This document shows positions 25,343-34,451 of a stretch of DNA of 64,000 nucleotides, piece after piece. Position 1 is the first letter of the stretch. Each line of letters begins with the position of its first letter. Origin of the DNA: Bacillus sp. SD088 (GTDB lineage: Bacteria > Bacillota > Bacilli > Bacillales > Bacillaceae_C). The notes beneath the pieces were generated by a model. That model ran no database searches, was not told the origin of the DNA, and saw only the letters and a list, made by a program, of their open reading frames with translations. The stretch is from assembly GCF_017355205.1 (NCBI RefSeq), contig NZ_JADIJK010000009.1, positions 119,327 to 183,326 of the forward strand. The letters are read 5' to 3'. The translations under genes and the position numbers were made by a program.

Positions 25343-27634
25343 CTATAAAACTTCTATCCTGTACTCTTTCCCCTTTTCTGTTTCAAATTGATAAACAGTT
25401 ACACCAAGTTGTTCTGGATTTATTCTTTCATTACCACTTGTAATCTCTACTGGGATGGCAGTCCTAATCGTACATAAATTGCCATTTAATGATTTTATCT
25501 TGCCATGCTTGAAATTATTATCATTCCAATTTATTTCAACTTCAAAGCCACCTTTAGCTCGTAAACCTCGTACCTTTCCATTCTTCCATTCTTTAGGAAT
25601 GGAGGGAAGAATATGAATTTCGTTCATATGACTTTGCAACAACATCTCGGCAATACCAGCAATGCCGCCAAAGTTACCATCGATTTGGAATGGTGGATGG
25701 TTATCAAATAAATTTGGCAGAGTAGAGGATTTTAATAATTCTATTAAGTTGTTATACGCCTGCTCTTTATTTTCTAAACGAGCCCACATATTGATAATCC
25801 ACGCCCGACTCCATCCCGTATGTCCGCCCCCATGTTTTAATCTTCTCTCCAAGGTTACTTTTGCCGCATCGGCTAATGCCGGTGTATGTCTTGGCGAAAT
25901 TTGATTTCCTGGATGTAAAGCGAAGAGATGGGAAATATGGCGATGTCCAGGGGCTGCCTCCTCATAATCTTCTAACCATTCCTGTATTTGTCCATATTTG
26001 CCAATTTTTGATTTAGGCAATTTTTTAATCATGTGTAATAATTCATTTCGAAAATCTTTATCTTGATCAAGAATCTCACTTGCAACAATCACACTTTCAA
26101 AAAGTTGGTGGATAATCTGGCTGTCCATGGATGGCCCTTGACATAATTTTCCCTTTTCCCCATTTGGCAAAATATAAGTATTTTCAGGAGATACAGACGG
26201 AGAGGTAATCAAATATCCATCTTCAGTTTCTATAAGAAAATCAACAAAAAACAGCGCCGCTTCTTTTAAAGTTTCATATGCTTTACTTAAGAATTGTTTA
26301 TCTCTTGTGTATTCATAATGATTCCATAAATGCAAACTCAACCAAGCAGCTCCCATCGGCCAAATAGTAGCAGGCAGGTAGATATCTTGTGGAGCAGTGT
26401 CCGCCCATATATCCGTATTATGGTGAGCAACAAAGCCACGGCAACCATACATTTTTTGAGCAGTGATTCGTCCACTTTCTCTCATTTTCTCAATATGATC
26501 AAACAAAGGTTGATGACATTCGGATAACTGACATACCTCTGCCGGCCAGTAGTTCATTTCTGTATTTATATTAATTGTAAACTTACTGTCCCAAGGTGGA
26601 AGCATTTTATTATTCCATATTCCTTGTAATGTTGCCGGAAGAGACCCAGGACGACTGGATGAAATTAATAAATATCGTCCAAAATGAAAGTAAGTACAGA
26701 CTAAACCAACATCTTCTTTTCCTTGTTTCATTAATTCTAAACGTTCATCTGTTGCCAGCTCATGCTTTCCTTTCGGTTCCTCGATCTGTAGATCAACACG
26801 GTTAAATAAGGTTTGATAATCGTCAACATGTGTTGAAAATAATTGATCATATTCTTTTTGTGACGTCCGATTAATCAATTCTATACAATGATCTTCTGGA
26901 CTCTTATAGCGATAGGAAGTCGCTGCAGAAAGAATTAAAGTCACAGCATCAGCATCTGTCACAATTAAACGATTGCCAATCGTCTTCACTGAGCCGTTTT
27001 CTGGTATGGCCCGGACCACACTTTGAAAAGCGATTCCTTCTCTTCCACCGGTAATCCCCCTCATAACAAGGCTATCAACAGAAGATGGCTCCATATCATC
27101 CAAATTTCGAGTTTTTCCTCGATCAAAATGCGTCATAAAGGAAATCGAACGTTTTTCCGAGGCTGTCAACCGGATAATCATTACCTGATCAGGATAACTA
27201 CTAAAAATCTCCCTCTGATATTGCACATGACCAAGTGTATACTGCACTCGGACGAGTCCGTTTTGTAAATCCAGTTCTCTGCTATAACTGGTATAATCTT
27301 TTTCATTATGTTGGAGTTCTATTAGCAGATCCCCGAGTGGTTCATAATGGCGTTGAGATGATGGGAGGCCCGGAAAAGTTAGTGATGCTAATTTCTCTGC
27401 TTCTCTCAATTTTCCTTCCGATAAAAGCTTTCGCACCTCTGGTAAATAACGGATAGCATCCGGATTATTCCGCTCCCGTGGGCCACCGTACCAGACTGAA
27501 TCCTCATTTAATTGAATTTGCTCTGCCACTACTTCACCGAAAACCATACCACCTAACCGACCATTTCCAATTGGTAGAGCCTCATTCCAATTTTGTGCAG
27601 GTTGTTTATACCATAGCTTTTTTGTGCTAGCCAT
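25343..27634 (-). CDS. Glycoside hydrolase family 95 (alpha-L-fucosidase/galactosidase type)
   Basis: A 763-residue intracellular glycosidase. The N-terminal GH95 domain is recognised by ALPIGNGRLGGMVFG and NEDSVWYGGP. The (alpha/alpha)6 catalytic part contains NTEMNYWPAEVCQL, HHNTDIWADTAPQD, GHRHISHLFALHPG and IDGNFGGIAGIAEMLLQS. The family removes terminal alpha-L-fucose or alpha-L-galactose from plant polymers such as xyloglucan and rhamnogalacturonan II by inversion. No signal peptide is present. A GAGGAG site supports the start. It is the last gene of the GH28-pectinesterase-GH43-GH95 operon. Confidence 0.92.
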   Translation of the reverse strand: MASTKKLWYKQPAQNWNEALPIGNGRLGGMVFGEVVAEQIQLNEDSVWYGGPRERNNPDAIRYLPEVRKLLSEGKLREAEKLASLTFPGLPSSQRHYEPLGDLLIELQHNEKDYTSYSRELDLQNGLVRVQYTLGHVQYQREIFSSYPDQVMIIRLTASEKRSISFMTHFDRGKTRNLDDMEPSSVDSLVMRGITGGREGIAFQSVVRAIPENGSVKTIGNRLIVTDADAVTLILSAATSYRYKSPEDHCIELINRTSQKEYDQLFSTHVDDYQTLFNRVDLQIEEPKGKHELATDERLELMKQGKEDVGLVCTYFHFGRYLLISSSRPGSLPATLQGIWNNKMLPPWDSKFTININTEMNYWPAEVCQLSECHQPLFDHIEKMRESGRITAQKMYGCRGFVAHHNTDIWADTAPQDIYLPATIWPMGAAWLSLHLWNHYEYTRDKQFLSKAYETLKEAALFFVDFLIETEDGYLITSPSVSPENTYILPNGEKGKLCQGPSMDSQIIHQLFESVIVASEILDQDKDFRNELLHMIKKLPKSKIGKYGQIQEWLEDYEEAAPGHRHISHLFALHPGNQISPRHTPALADAAKVTLERRLKHGGGHTGWSRAWIINMWARLENKEQAYNNLIELLKSSTLPNLFDNHPPFQIDGNFGGIAGIAEMLLQSHMNEIHILPSIPKEWKNGKVRGLRAKGGFEVEINWNDNNFKHGKIKSLNGNLCTIRTAIPVEITSGNERINPEQLGVTVYQFETEKGKEYRIEVL

Positions 27635-27652
27635 TTTTATCTCCTCATCATC

Positions 27653-29221
27653 TCATTTATCTAAACCTTGATATTTAAAATAGTCGAAATCGGCATATGA
27701 ACCGGCTATCTGGTTCATATCATGTACTGCAATGCCAACGAAATTACCTGTGAAACCCCCAGATAGAAACAATAAATTTTGCGAAGGGCCAATGGGATGC
27801 CAATTATCACTTTCTCCAGCTATTCGATAATAAAATTGACCTTTTGCACCCTTTCCTTCAATCCTCAACTCGATTTCCCCATCCTCTACCTGGATTTTCT
27901 CTGGAGATAAAATGAATTCATTTTTCTCAGAGCGTAACAATCGAATAACACGCCCCTTTTCCTCATCACTAGTAATATACGCATAAAAATAACTACTATC
28001 ATTTAAGTAAAGAATCAAACCCGCCATTTGATTAAAGTTTGTAGGTTGGTAATCCATTTTAGTTACCGCACTGAAATGAAAATCCTTTTGGCGTATAGCT
28101 AAAATATGATGGGCAAACAAAGATTGAATCGATTCACCAGAAATCATTCTTAAATAACCGGGTCTGCTTTCCAAATCGCACCAAGTGTCATCAGCTAAAA
28201 TTCGCAGTGTATTCCACTCCTTTTCCAGTGGGCCATTAAAGTCATCATAAAAATTCGTATCTATTTTCTGTTTTATTGGTTGTTTCGTCATAATTTCTGT
28301 TTCAATAGCAGGGGCATTTCCACCTCCTACTAATCGTAACCATCCGTCCTCTGTCCAATAGACTTCTTGAATAGCCGTCTCTCTTCCCAAAATTGCCGCT
28401 TTTCCTAACAATGGTCTTGTACATAGATAAGCCATATACCATTTGCCTTCATCTGTTTGCACAATGCTTCCATGTCCCGAAGATTGTAAAGGAGAATCCG
28501 GCTTATCCCTTGCCGTTAACAGCGGATATTGCGGATCTAATTCATAGGGGCCTGTTATTTCTTTCGAACGGCAAACGGTTACAGCATGCCCTTTTCCTGT
28601 TCCACCTTCAGCAGTAATAAGATAATAATATTCTCCATGTCGATAGATATGTGGTGCTTCGGTTTTAGCAAGTTCTGTACCATCAAAAATTTTATGCACA
28701 GGTCCGACAAGTTTCTTCTGCTCTGGATTATATTCCTGCAAGACAATTCCCGCTGACTTATTGCCTGTTGTCATGCGATAATCCCAAATCTCGTTTAAGA
28801 CCCACTTTTTCCCATCCATATCATGAAAGAGCGAAGGATCAAAACCACTGCTATTTATATAAACAGGCTCAGACCATGGACCATGGATTGATGAAGATGT
28901 AATTAAATAATTATGGCTATCTTTAAACGGGCGTTTCGTACTTTTAACATCTGTATAGAGCAAATAAAACAATCCATCGGCATAACTAAGTTGTGGCGCC
29001 CAGATGCTCCCCCCTTGAGGATTTCCCCGTAAATCAACCTGTGTTGTAAGAATATCTGTTTCATGTTCCCAATTTACCAGATCATTTGATTGATAGATTC
29101 TTATTCCAGGTAACCATTCAAAGGAGGAAACGGCAATATAGAAAGTACCATTTACTTTTAAAAGATATGGGTCAGGATTAAATCCCCTTAAAATTGGATT
29201 TTTTATCATTGTATGATGCAT
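27653..29221 (-). CDS. Glycoside hydrolase family 43 beta-xylosidase/alpha-arabinofuranosidase
   Basis: A 522-residue cytoplasmic enzyme with a five-bladed propeller: FNPDPYLL (catalytic base Asp, near residue 16), GGSIWAPQLSY, SGFDPSLFHD and KTEAPHIYRHG (general acid Glu). A beta-sandwich domain follows from about residue 320 (NFYDDFNGPLEKEWNTLR), as in XynB-type beta-xylosidases, where it closes the active site. The start at 29221 has AAAGGAG at long spacing; an ATG four codons in is possible. Likely substrates are short xylo- or arabino-oligosaccharides; the sequence alone does not separate these. Confidence 0.9.
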   Translation of the reverse strand: MHHTMIKNPILRGFNPDPYLLKVNGTFYIAVSSFEWLPGIRIYQSNDLVNWEHETDILTTQVDLRGNPQGGSIWAPQLSYADGLFYLLYTDVKSTKRPFKDSHNYLITSSSIHGPWSEPVYINSSGFDPSLFHDMDGKKWVLNEIWDYRMTTGNKSAGIVLQEYNPEQKKLVGPVHKIFDGTELAKTEAPHIYRHGEYYYLITAEGGTGKGHAVTVCRSKEITGPYELDPQYPLLTARDKPDSPLQSSGHGSIVQTDEGKWYMAYLCTRPLLGKAAILGRETAIQEVYWTEDGWLRLVGGGNAPAIETEIMTKQPIKQKIDTNFYDDFNGPLEKEWNTLRILADDTWCDLESRPGYLRMISGESIQSLFAHHILAIRQKDFHFSAVTKMDYQPTNFNQMAGLILYLNDSSYFYAYITSDEEKGRVIRLLRSEKNEFILSPEKIQVEDGEIELRIEGKGAKGQFYYRIAGESDNWHPIGPSQNLLFLSGGFTGNFVGIAVHDMNQIAGSYADFDYFKYQGLDK

Positions 29222-29248
29222 GAAGATAACAACTCCTTTGTTTTTGGA

Positions 29249-30108
29249 TTATTTCACATATACCCATGAGGGACGTTTATCGTTTTGGCCATTTATTGAA
29301 TGGATCTCTTCATACATTATCGTATCGAGACTTTCCTCTTTGTCCCATTCATTCCAGCCTTCTGGGATAATATGCTCGCCTAAATAACAATGTTTAAAGG
29401 TCGTTTGAGCGTAATTTCTCCATGGTCTACCTAAAAAGACGTTTTCAACACCTGAATCGGCCGTTAAATAGCAATTTTCAAAGACATATCCTTGAGTTTG
29501 AGCTTTTGGTGTAGAGGCCGCCGTAATAAAGCCTCCCTTTCCCGGTCGATAACGACTCCTAATTTCGCAATCGATAAAATTAGCCGCTGCCCCTCCGAAT
29601 ATGAAATCCACTGTCCCTGATATATAGCAATTTTTATATAGTTGTTTGCAGTAGGTATATCTTGATTCATCATTTACATTATTCGGTAGTGGACCTGTAC
29701 ATAATGTATCCTGATGTCCTTCTAATCTACATTGATGGAATTCGGCATGGTGGCAATAGGCAAATAAGGCAATGGCCTGACCGATATTTTCCCCCTGCCC
29801 TGATTGATTGATAATACATAAATTCCTTACGATAATATTTTCACCTTCTAAAAATACTGTAGCTGTGCGAAATGTCCCGACTTCATTTCCATCTTCATCA
29901 ATTTGCCGAGCATGTTTTTCACCAATAATCCTTACATCACCTAAACCAATCATTTCAAAATTCGATAATCTAGCTTCTACAATTTCCTTATACTCCCTGA
30001 TAAGATCACCATTTTTTTCTTTGCACTATCTGGTTTTTGCTCCAAATAATTAATTCCAGCTTGAATAGTAGAAAAATGACAATATGATTCTCTTCCTATT
30101 AAAATCAT
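29249..30108 (-). pseudogene. Pectinesterase (CE8) with a one-base frameshift
   Basis: Removes methyl esters from homogalacturonan oligomers when intact. The ATG at 30108 opens a frame reading MILIGRESYCHFSTIQAGI and on to KKKMVILSG, then hits a stop. From about 29997 the sequence continues in another frame as YKEIVEARLSNFEMIGLGDV and the whole rest of the family. One extra base in the GGG run (minus strand; CCC at 29995-29997) would give an uninterrupted protein of about 286 residues reading ILSGEYKEIVEARL. Catalytic segments are all intact in the second frame (QDTL, GTVDFIFGG, FLGRPWRNY). It is either a recent pseudogene or a homopolymer error; an internal ATG at 29953 would give a truncated product. 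Confidence 0.85.
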
Positions 30109-30123
30109 TTCATCCCATCCTAT

Positions 30124-31461
30124 TTATGATTTATTTACTGCTTCCACTAATTCTTCCTGTTGCTTTGTATGGCGGGATTTACAATATAGAACTTCAATAT
30201 CATGCGTATTCTCCAAATAAAATGCAGGACCCTCGTGGTTCTCAATGGTAATATGCTGGAATAAAATATCCTTGGCAAAAGCAACATAAAAACCACGATT
30301 TGTCATCTTATCTATATTGGCCATCATCGCTGGGCGCCCAGGGACAGCATTATCAGCCATTGAAATATCAATATTTGCGAATGTAATTTCCGCTGCGTAT
30401 AATTCTGCTAATCCATAGATAAAACCTGCACAAGCCTGGATATTTCTAGCTGTAATATTTGCAAAATGAATTCGCCGAAAATTAGGTGTTTCATCTGTAA
30501 TGGGATAAGGATTTTTATCCCAAACATATTTCTCTTTCCCAAGCGGGCCACAATAATAATACAAATTAATCACAAAGGGGCACATAACCTTATCCATCAC
30601 AATATTATTCACGCGGATATCTTCAACGATTCCGCCCCGACCACGACGAGATTTTAAGCGGATTCCTCTGTCCGTATCTTGGAAAATACAATTCGTGATG
30701 GTAACATTCCGAATATCGCCACTCATCTCGCTTCCAATCACAACTGCTCCATGGCCATGAACCATTATACAATTTGAGATGGTGATATTTTCACAAGACA
30801 TGCGTTCCGCTGTTTCTTCTGTGCCTGCTTTAATGGCGATACAATCATCACCAACATCGATATTGCAATTATTGATTCGAACATTTTTACAAGATTCCGG
30901 ATTGATGCCATCCGTATTAGGGGAGTCGGCTGGATTTTTAATCGATATATTATCTATTGTGATGTTATAACTTCTGACAGGATGAACTGTCCAACTAGGT
31001 GAATCAATCATTTGAACGTCTTTTATAGTAATTTGCTCACAGGAATCAAAACTTATCAACTTCGGACGGAAATAAGCTGATTTATCCGTTTTATTCCGTT
31101 CTCTTTGCCACCATCTTTGACCATTTCCATCCAAACAACCAAATCCAGTGACAGCAATATTCTTAGCTTTTTCCGCATATAAACAGGAGGCATGTACGTT
31201 TTGGGATATCCCCTCCCAGCGTGAATGTACAACCGGATAATCAAATGGATGATCTGAGAATTTTAATCTTGCCCCAGGCAATAAATGTAACTCAACATTA
31301 TCTTTTAGACGTAAGGACCCCGTTAAAAATTCACCTGCTGGGACAATGACAGTTCCCCCACCATTTGTGTATGCTTCATCAATTGCCTTTTGAATCTTTT
31401 CTGTCATAACTATGCTATTAGGAATTGCGCCAAACTCTGTAATATCATAAAAAATACTCAT
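30124..31461 (-). CDS. Glycoside hydrolase family 28 polygalacturonase/exo-galacturonosidase
   Basis: A 445-residue right-handed beta-helix enzyme that hydrolyses alpha-1,4-galacturonosyl links with inversion. The four family motifs are in order: NTDGINPES, DVGDDCIAIKAG, GHGAVVIGSE and RGIRLKSRRGRGG, with the catalytic Asp residues and His. There is no signal peptide, so it acts on imported oligogalacturonides. The ATG at 31461 is chosen because GGGGAG precedes it; a frame extension to 31488 has no ribosome site. It heads the operon with the pectinesterase, GH43 and GH95. Confidence 0.93.
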   Translation of the reverse strand: MSIFYDITEFGAIPNSIVMTEKIQKAIDEAYTNGGGTVIVPAGEFLTGSLRLKDNVELHLLPGARLKFSDHPFDYPVVHSRWEGISQNVHASCLYAEKAKNIAVTGFGCLDGNGQRWWQRERNKTDKSAYFRPKLISFDSCEQITIKDVQMIDSPSWTVHPVRSYNITIDNISIKNPADSPNTDGINPESCKNVRINNCNIDVGDDCIAIKAGTEETAERMSCENITISNCIMVHGHGAVVIGSEMSGDIRNVTITNCIFQDTDRGIRLKSRRGRGGIVEDIRVNNIVMDKVMCPFVINLYYYCGPLGKEKYVWDKNPYPITDETPNFRRIHFANITARNIQACAGFIYGLAELYAAEITFANIDISMADNAVPGRPAMMANIDKMTNRGFYVAFAKDILFQHITIENHEGPAFYLENTHDIEVLYCKSRHTKQQEELVEAVNKS

Positions 31462-31521
31462 AATTAGAAAATCTCCCCTTCTATTCACAACTATTGCCTT
31501 TTGATAAAATTCCAGCTTTTA

Positions 31522-31535
31522 AGATAACGCCTTCA
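31522..31535 (-). promoter_or_regulatory. Weak cre-like site before the GH28 operon
   Basis: On the minus strand TGAAGGCGTTATCT, two mismatches to the cre consensus, about 60 bp before the GH28 start. It is listed because every other sugar operon in the window has a better match in the same position. Confidence 0.3.
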
Positions 31536-31634
31536 TAATAGCGGATGATTTTATTATTCTCTATACATATTTATGTTCTATTTTTACCTTTCTTTGCTTT
31601 TTTTGTTATCGTGTTTAGTGCATACATAAATAAA

Positions 31635-31683
31635 GAGCCATCAGTTCTACTAACCGTAATTATTGGCTAGTAGCAAACGGCTC
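31635..31683. terminator. Hairpin between the AraC gene and the GH28 operon
   Basis: GAGCC and CTACTA arms pair with TAGTAG and GGCTC over about 49 nt. It lies after the AraC-family gene and could end its transcript; no strong T-run is seen on the minus strand. The remaining part of the 336-bp gap (31462-31797) holds the GH28 promoter region. Confidence 0.45.
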
Positions 31684-31797
31684 GCATATCTCCGACTCTC
31701 GTTGTAGGACAATGAATTTTCCTAGGCTCCCATCACAAAAAATATTCCCGCCTTGTGACTTCAATTCTAATAATCTCTCTTTAACAAATAATTTTTA

Positions 31798-32655
31798 TTA
31801 TTCCTCATAGGAAAGATGCTTATTTTGTTTACGGAATTGTATCGGTGAGACACCTGTCATTTTTTTAAATGTCTTATTAAAATGTGCGATCGAATGAAAG
31901 CCTACATTTCCAGCAATCGTCAGCACCTTTGCATCTGATTCGATCAATTGACGTCTCGCCTCTCTCATCCGAACTGCTTGGACATATTCACTGAAGTAAA
32001 AACCGGTTACCTTTTTGAATGTCCGGCTAAGATAAGATGGACTTATGTAAAATTGTTCAGCAATCTTTTTCAATGTTAATTCCTCTAGATAATGTTGATG
32101 CAAATAAGTGGCAATTTCAGAGATTTTCTCATGCATAGGATGTTCATTTTCTGGTGGCGCTTGAAAGGATTGCCGATAAACTTGAATTAATAATTTTGTT
32201 AATAGTGCTTTTACATAAAAGGTGTAACCAGCCTGTTTTTTCTTACATTCCCTTAACATCTCAAAAATGAGCTGTTCGGTGTTCGGCTGCTCCCTTACTG
32301 GAAAACGTATTAACTGAGAGCCATGTTGGAAAGGAAGCAGGTGTAGGTCTGATGACAAAATATCTGATTCAAGGAAATCATGAGTGAAATTAATTAAAAT
32401 TCGTTCGAATTCAGGGACAGATGAGCTCGTTGTTCGATGGACATCATGTGGATTAATAACTATAATATCGCCACTCTTTACAGTGTATACTTTGCCATTA
32501 ATAAAATAGACTCTCTCCCCCTTACGCAAATAATACAATTCATAAAAAGCGTGAGCATGGGGTGTCGACATAGCTGAATAACCTTTTCGGTACATGAACT
32601 GCATGGAAAAAGATTCATTCTCTAAATAATACTTCGGACCGAAGTTATCTACCAT
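31798..32655 (-). CDS. AraC-family transcriptional regulator
   Basis: A 285-residue regulator with an N-terminal cupin sensor (TPHAHAFYELYYLRKGERVYF, VINPHDVHRT) and two C-terminal helix-turn-helix motifs (LTLKKIAEQFYISPSYLSRTFKK and IAGNVGFHSIAHFNKTFKK, given here in parts). The family senses sugars and activates nearby operons. An in-frame extension to 32700 exists but ribosome-site evidence for it is poor; the start at 32655 has GGGAGGG at long spacing. It is divergent from the binding-protein gene at 32815 and upstream of the GH28 operon, so either may be its target. Confidence 0.88.
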   Translation of the reverse strand: MVDNFGPKYYLENESFSMQFMYRKGYSAMSTPHAHAFYELYYLRKGERVYFINGKVYTVKSGDIIVINPHDVHRTTSSSVPEFERILINFTHDFLESDILSSDLHLLPFQHGSQLIRFPVREQPNTEQLIFEMLRECKKKQAGYTFYVKALLTKLLIQVYRQSFQAPPENEHPMHEKISEIATYLHQHYLEELTLKKIAEQFYISPSYLSRTFKKVTGFYFSEYVQAVRMREARRQLIESDAKVLTIAGNVGFHSIAHFNKTFKKMTGVSPIQFRKQNKHLSYEE

Positions 32656-32759
32656 TTTTCCTAAACCACCCTCCCATTGCATCAAGGACAAAAAAAGCAA
32701 AGTAATAACGAAAATTGAGCAAATTACTATATAGAGTATAGCATTATAGTGCGTTATTA

Positions 32760-32773
32760 TGAAAGCGTTATCC
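32760..32773 (+). promoter_or_regulatory. Candidate cre site before the orphan binding protein
   Basis: TGAAAGCGTTATCC differs from the cre consensus only at the last base. It lies 42 bp before the start of the plus-strand binding-protein gene, where bound CcpA would block transcription. Confidence 0.55.
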
Positions 32774-32814
32774 TAGGCTAGTTTAGAAAACAATAACAGA
32801 AGGGGTGGGTATGA

Positions 32815-34155
32815 ATGAGGCAAAGATTGTTGGGTCTTCTCATGATACTTGGGCTAATGGCTTTAATCGTGGGATGTAGCAGTGATTCTGGTGGAAAGGA
32901 AACTTCCAGTAATGACAAGGAAGAAGATACTTCAGTTACAGAAGATACAGGTGAATCAGAGCAAGTAGAGGTTTCTTTAATGATTCACTGGGGTGAGAAA
33001 GAATTTGAAGAGATTTTTAATCAACATATCAAAAAGGCTTTACCACATATAAAGCTAACGTATATTCAAGCAAATGGGAAAGAGGAAATTGAAGAGAGCT
33101 TTGCTAAGGGACTTATACCGGACATTGCCATGGGGACTAATTTTACCATGTTCCAAGAACTCGATTTACTTCGAGATCAAATGCCTTTAATCGAAAAACA
33201 TGGGCTTGATCTTAGTAAATATGATCAAGGAATAATCGAATCTCTAAAAGCTAATTCTCCCATTGGTGAACTTGATGCCCTTCCGGTTTTTAAACAAGGA
33301 TATGTGATGACCTATAATAAAGATATTTTTGATGCCTTTGGTGTCCCTTATCCAACAGATAATATGACTTGGGATGAGGTCATTGAACTTGGTAAACAAT
33401 TAACAGGTGAAAAAGATGGTAAAAGATATTATGGCATTTTCCCCGGGAAGCTTGGCCTCCAACAAGTGAGTACCACCCTAGTTGATCCAGAAACAAATGC
33501 ACCGTCAATCTTAGATAATAAAGAGTTACGATTTTTCCTTGAGCGCATCCAAGCCATTATAAGCATTCCTGGAAATCTTCCTGAAATGGAGTCAACGGAG
33601 GAATTGGCGGCATTTCTGCATAATGCGGAAGGTGCTGATACGGCATTTGATTATGCTTTATTCCCATTCCGTGATCAAGCTAATGGTCTTACTTGGCGTG
33701 AATATGAAGCGGGTCTAAATTTTGATTGGGTCACATACCCTGTTTGGGGTGGGGATTATCCGGATTACGCTCCTAATGAACTATTAAATACTATGTTCGT
33801 AACAAGTCAAAGTAAGAAGCCGGATGCAGCCTTTGAGGTTCTTGCCTACCTAATGTCTGAAGACTATCAAAAATGGTCCGTAAGCACAGGTGGGGGAACT
33901 CCTTTACTCGATAAGGATGTGTATAAAGAATTTGGTACAGCATTAGAACATGCAGATATTATGGCTGAAAAAAATGTAGGCGCATTATTTAAATTAGATA
34001 GTGCTCCAATACCCAAGAGATCGCCGTACGAGAGTGCATCTGTCATGATCAATGCGTATCAGCGACTTCTTGAGGGCGAAGATCTCAACACTGTTATAAG
34101 AAAGATGGATGAAGAAACCCGAAATGTAATCGCAGAAATGTCTGGAAAAGAATAA
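32815..34155 (+). CDS. Family-1-type sugar-binding lipoprotein (orphan)
   Basis: A 446-residue extracellular receptor of the MalE/UgpB-like group, with a signal peptide ending in a lipobox (IVGC, Cys at residue 21). The body has YIQANGKEEIEESFAKGLIPDIAM, GYVMTYNKDIFDAFGVPYP and WDEVIELGKQLT, standard elements of sugar-binding proteins. It is shorter than and different from the LplA-type receptors elsewhere in the window. No permease follows: the next feature is a strong terminator, then genes on the other strand. It may feed a transporter encoded elsewhere or act as a sensor with the divergent AraC regulator. Confidence 0.9.
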   Translation: MRQRLLGLLMILGLMALIVGCSSDSGGKETSSNDKEEDTSVTEDTGESEQVEVSLMIHWGEKEFEEIFNQHIKKALPHIKLTYIQANGKEEIEESFAKGLIPDIAMGTNFTMFQELDLLRDQMPLIEKHGLDLSKYDQGIIESLKANSPIGELDALPVFKQGYVMTYNKDIFDAFGVPYPTDNMTWDEVIELGKQLTGEKDGKRYYGIFPGKLGLQQVSTTLVDPETNAPSILDNKELRFFLERIQAIISIPGNLPEMESTEELAAFLHNAEGADTAFDYALFPFRDQANGLTWREYEAGLNFDWVTYPVWGGDYPDYAPNELLNTMFVTSQSKKPDAAFEVLAYLMSEDYQKWSVSTGGGTPLLDKDVYKEFGTALEHADIMAEKNVGALFKLDSAPIPKRSPYESASVMINAYQRLLEGEDLNTVIRKMDEETRNVIAEMSGKE

Positions 34156-34267
34156 ATTCAAATTTTAAAGGGTGCATTGTTGGTCATTCCGTGCTTCTTG
34201 CCAATTGTATATAGCTTAGTTTCCCCCCTAATACTCTTTTTACATGTTAACAATACTGTGCAATAAA

Positions 34268-34312
34268 AATGCACCTCAAAGTTAGGGTGACACTTAACTT
34301 TTGGGGTGCATT
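34268..34312. terminator. Strong terminator after the orphan binding protein
   Basis: AATGCACCTCAAAGTTA pairs with TTAACTTTTGGGGTGCATT with one bulge, leaving a loop of about nine bases. It is followed by a moderately T-rich stretch. The rest of the 296-bp gap shows nothing clear. Confidence 0.8.
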
Positions 34313-34451
34313 ACATTTCACTGTCTTTTGATGTGGAAAAAATATAGAGATTCGATTGTATTATTTGTACAAGCTTCATACCCATGTAGAATTCTTGAAG
34401 CGATGGGCTTACTGCCAGCTAATTCAGTATAAAAGGTATATCTTTAGTTAT

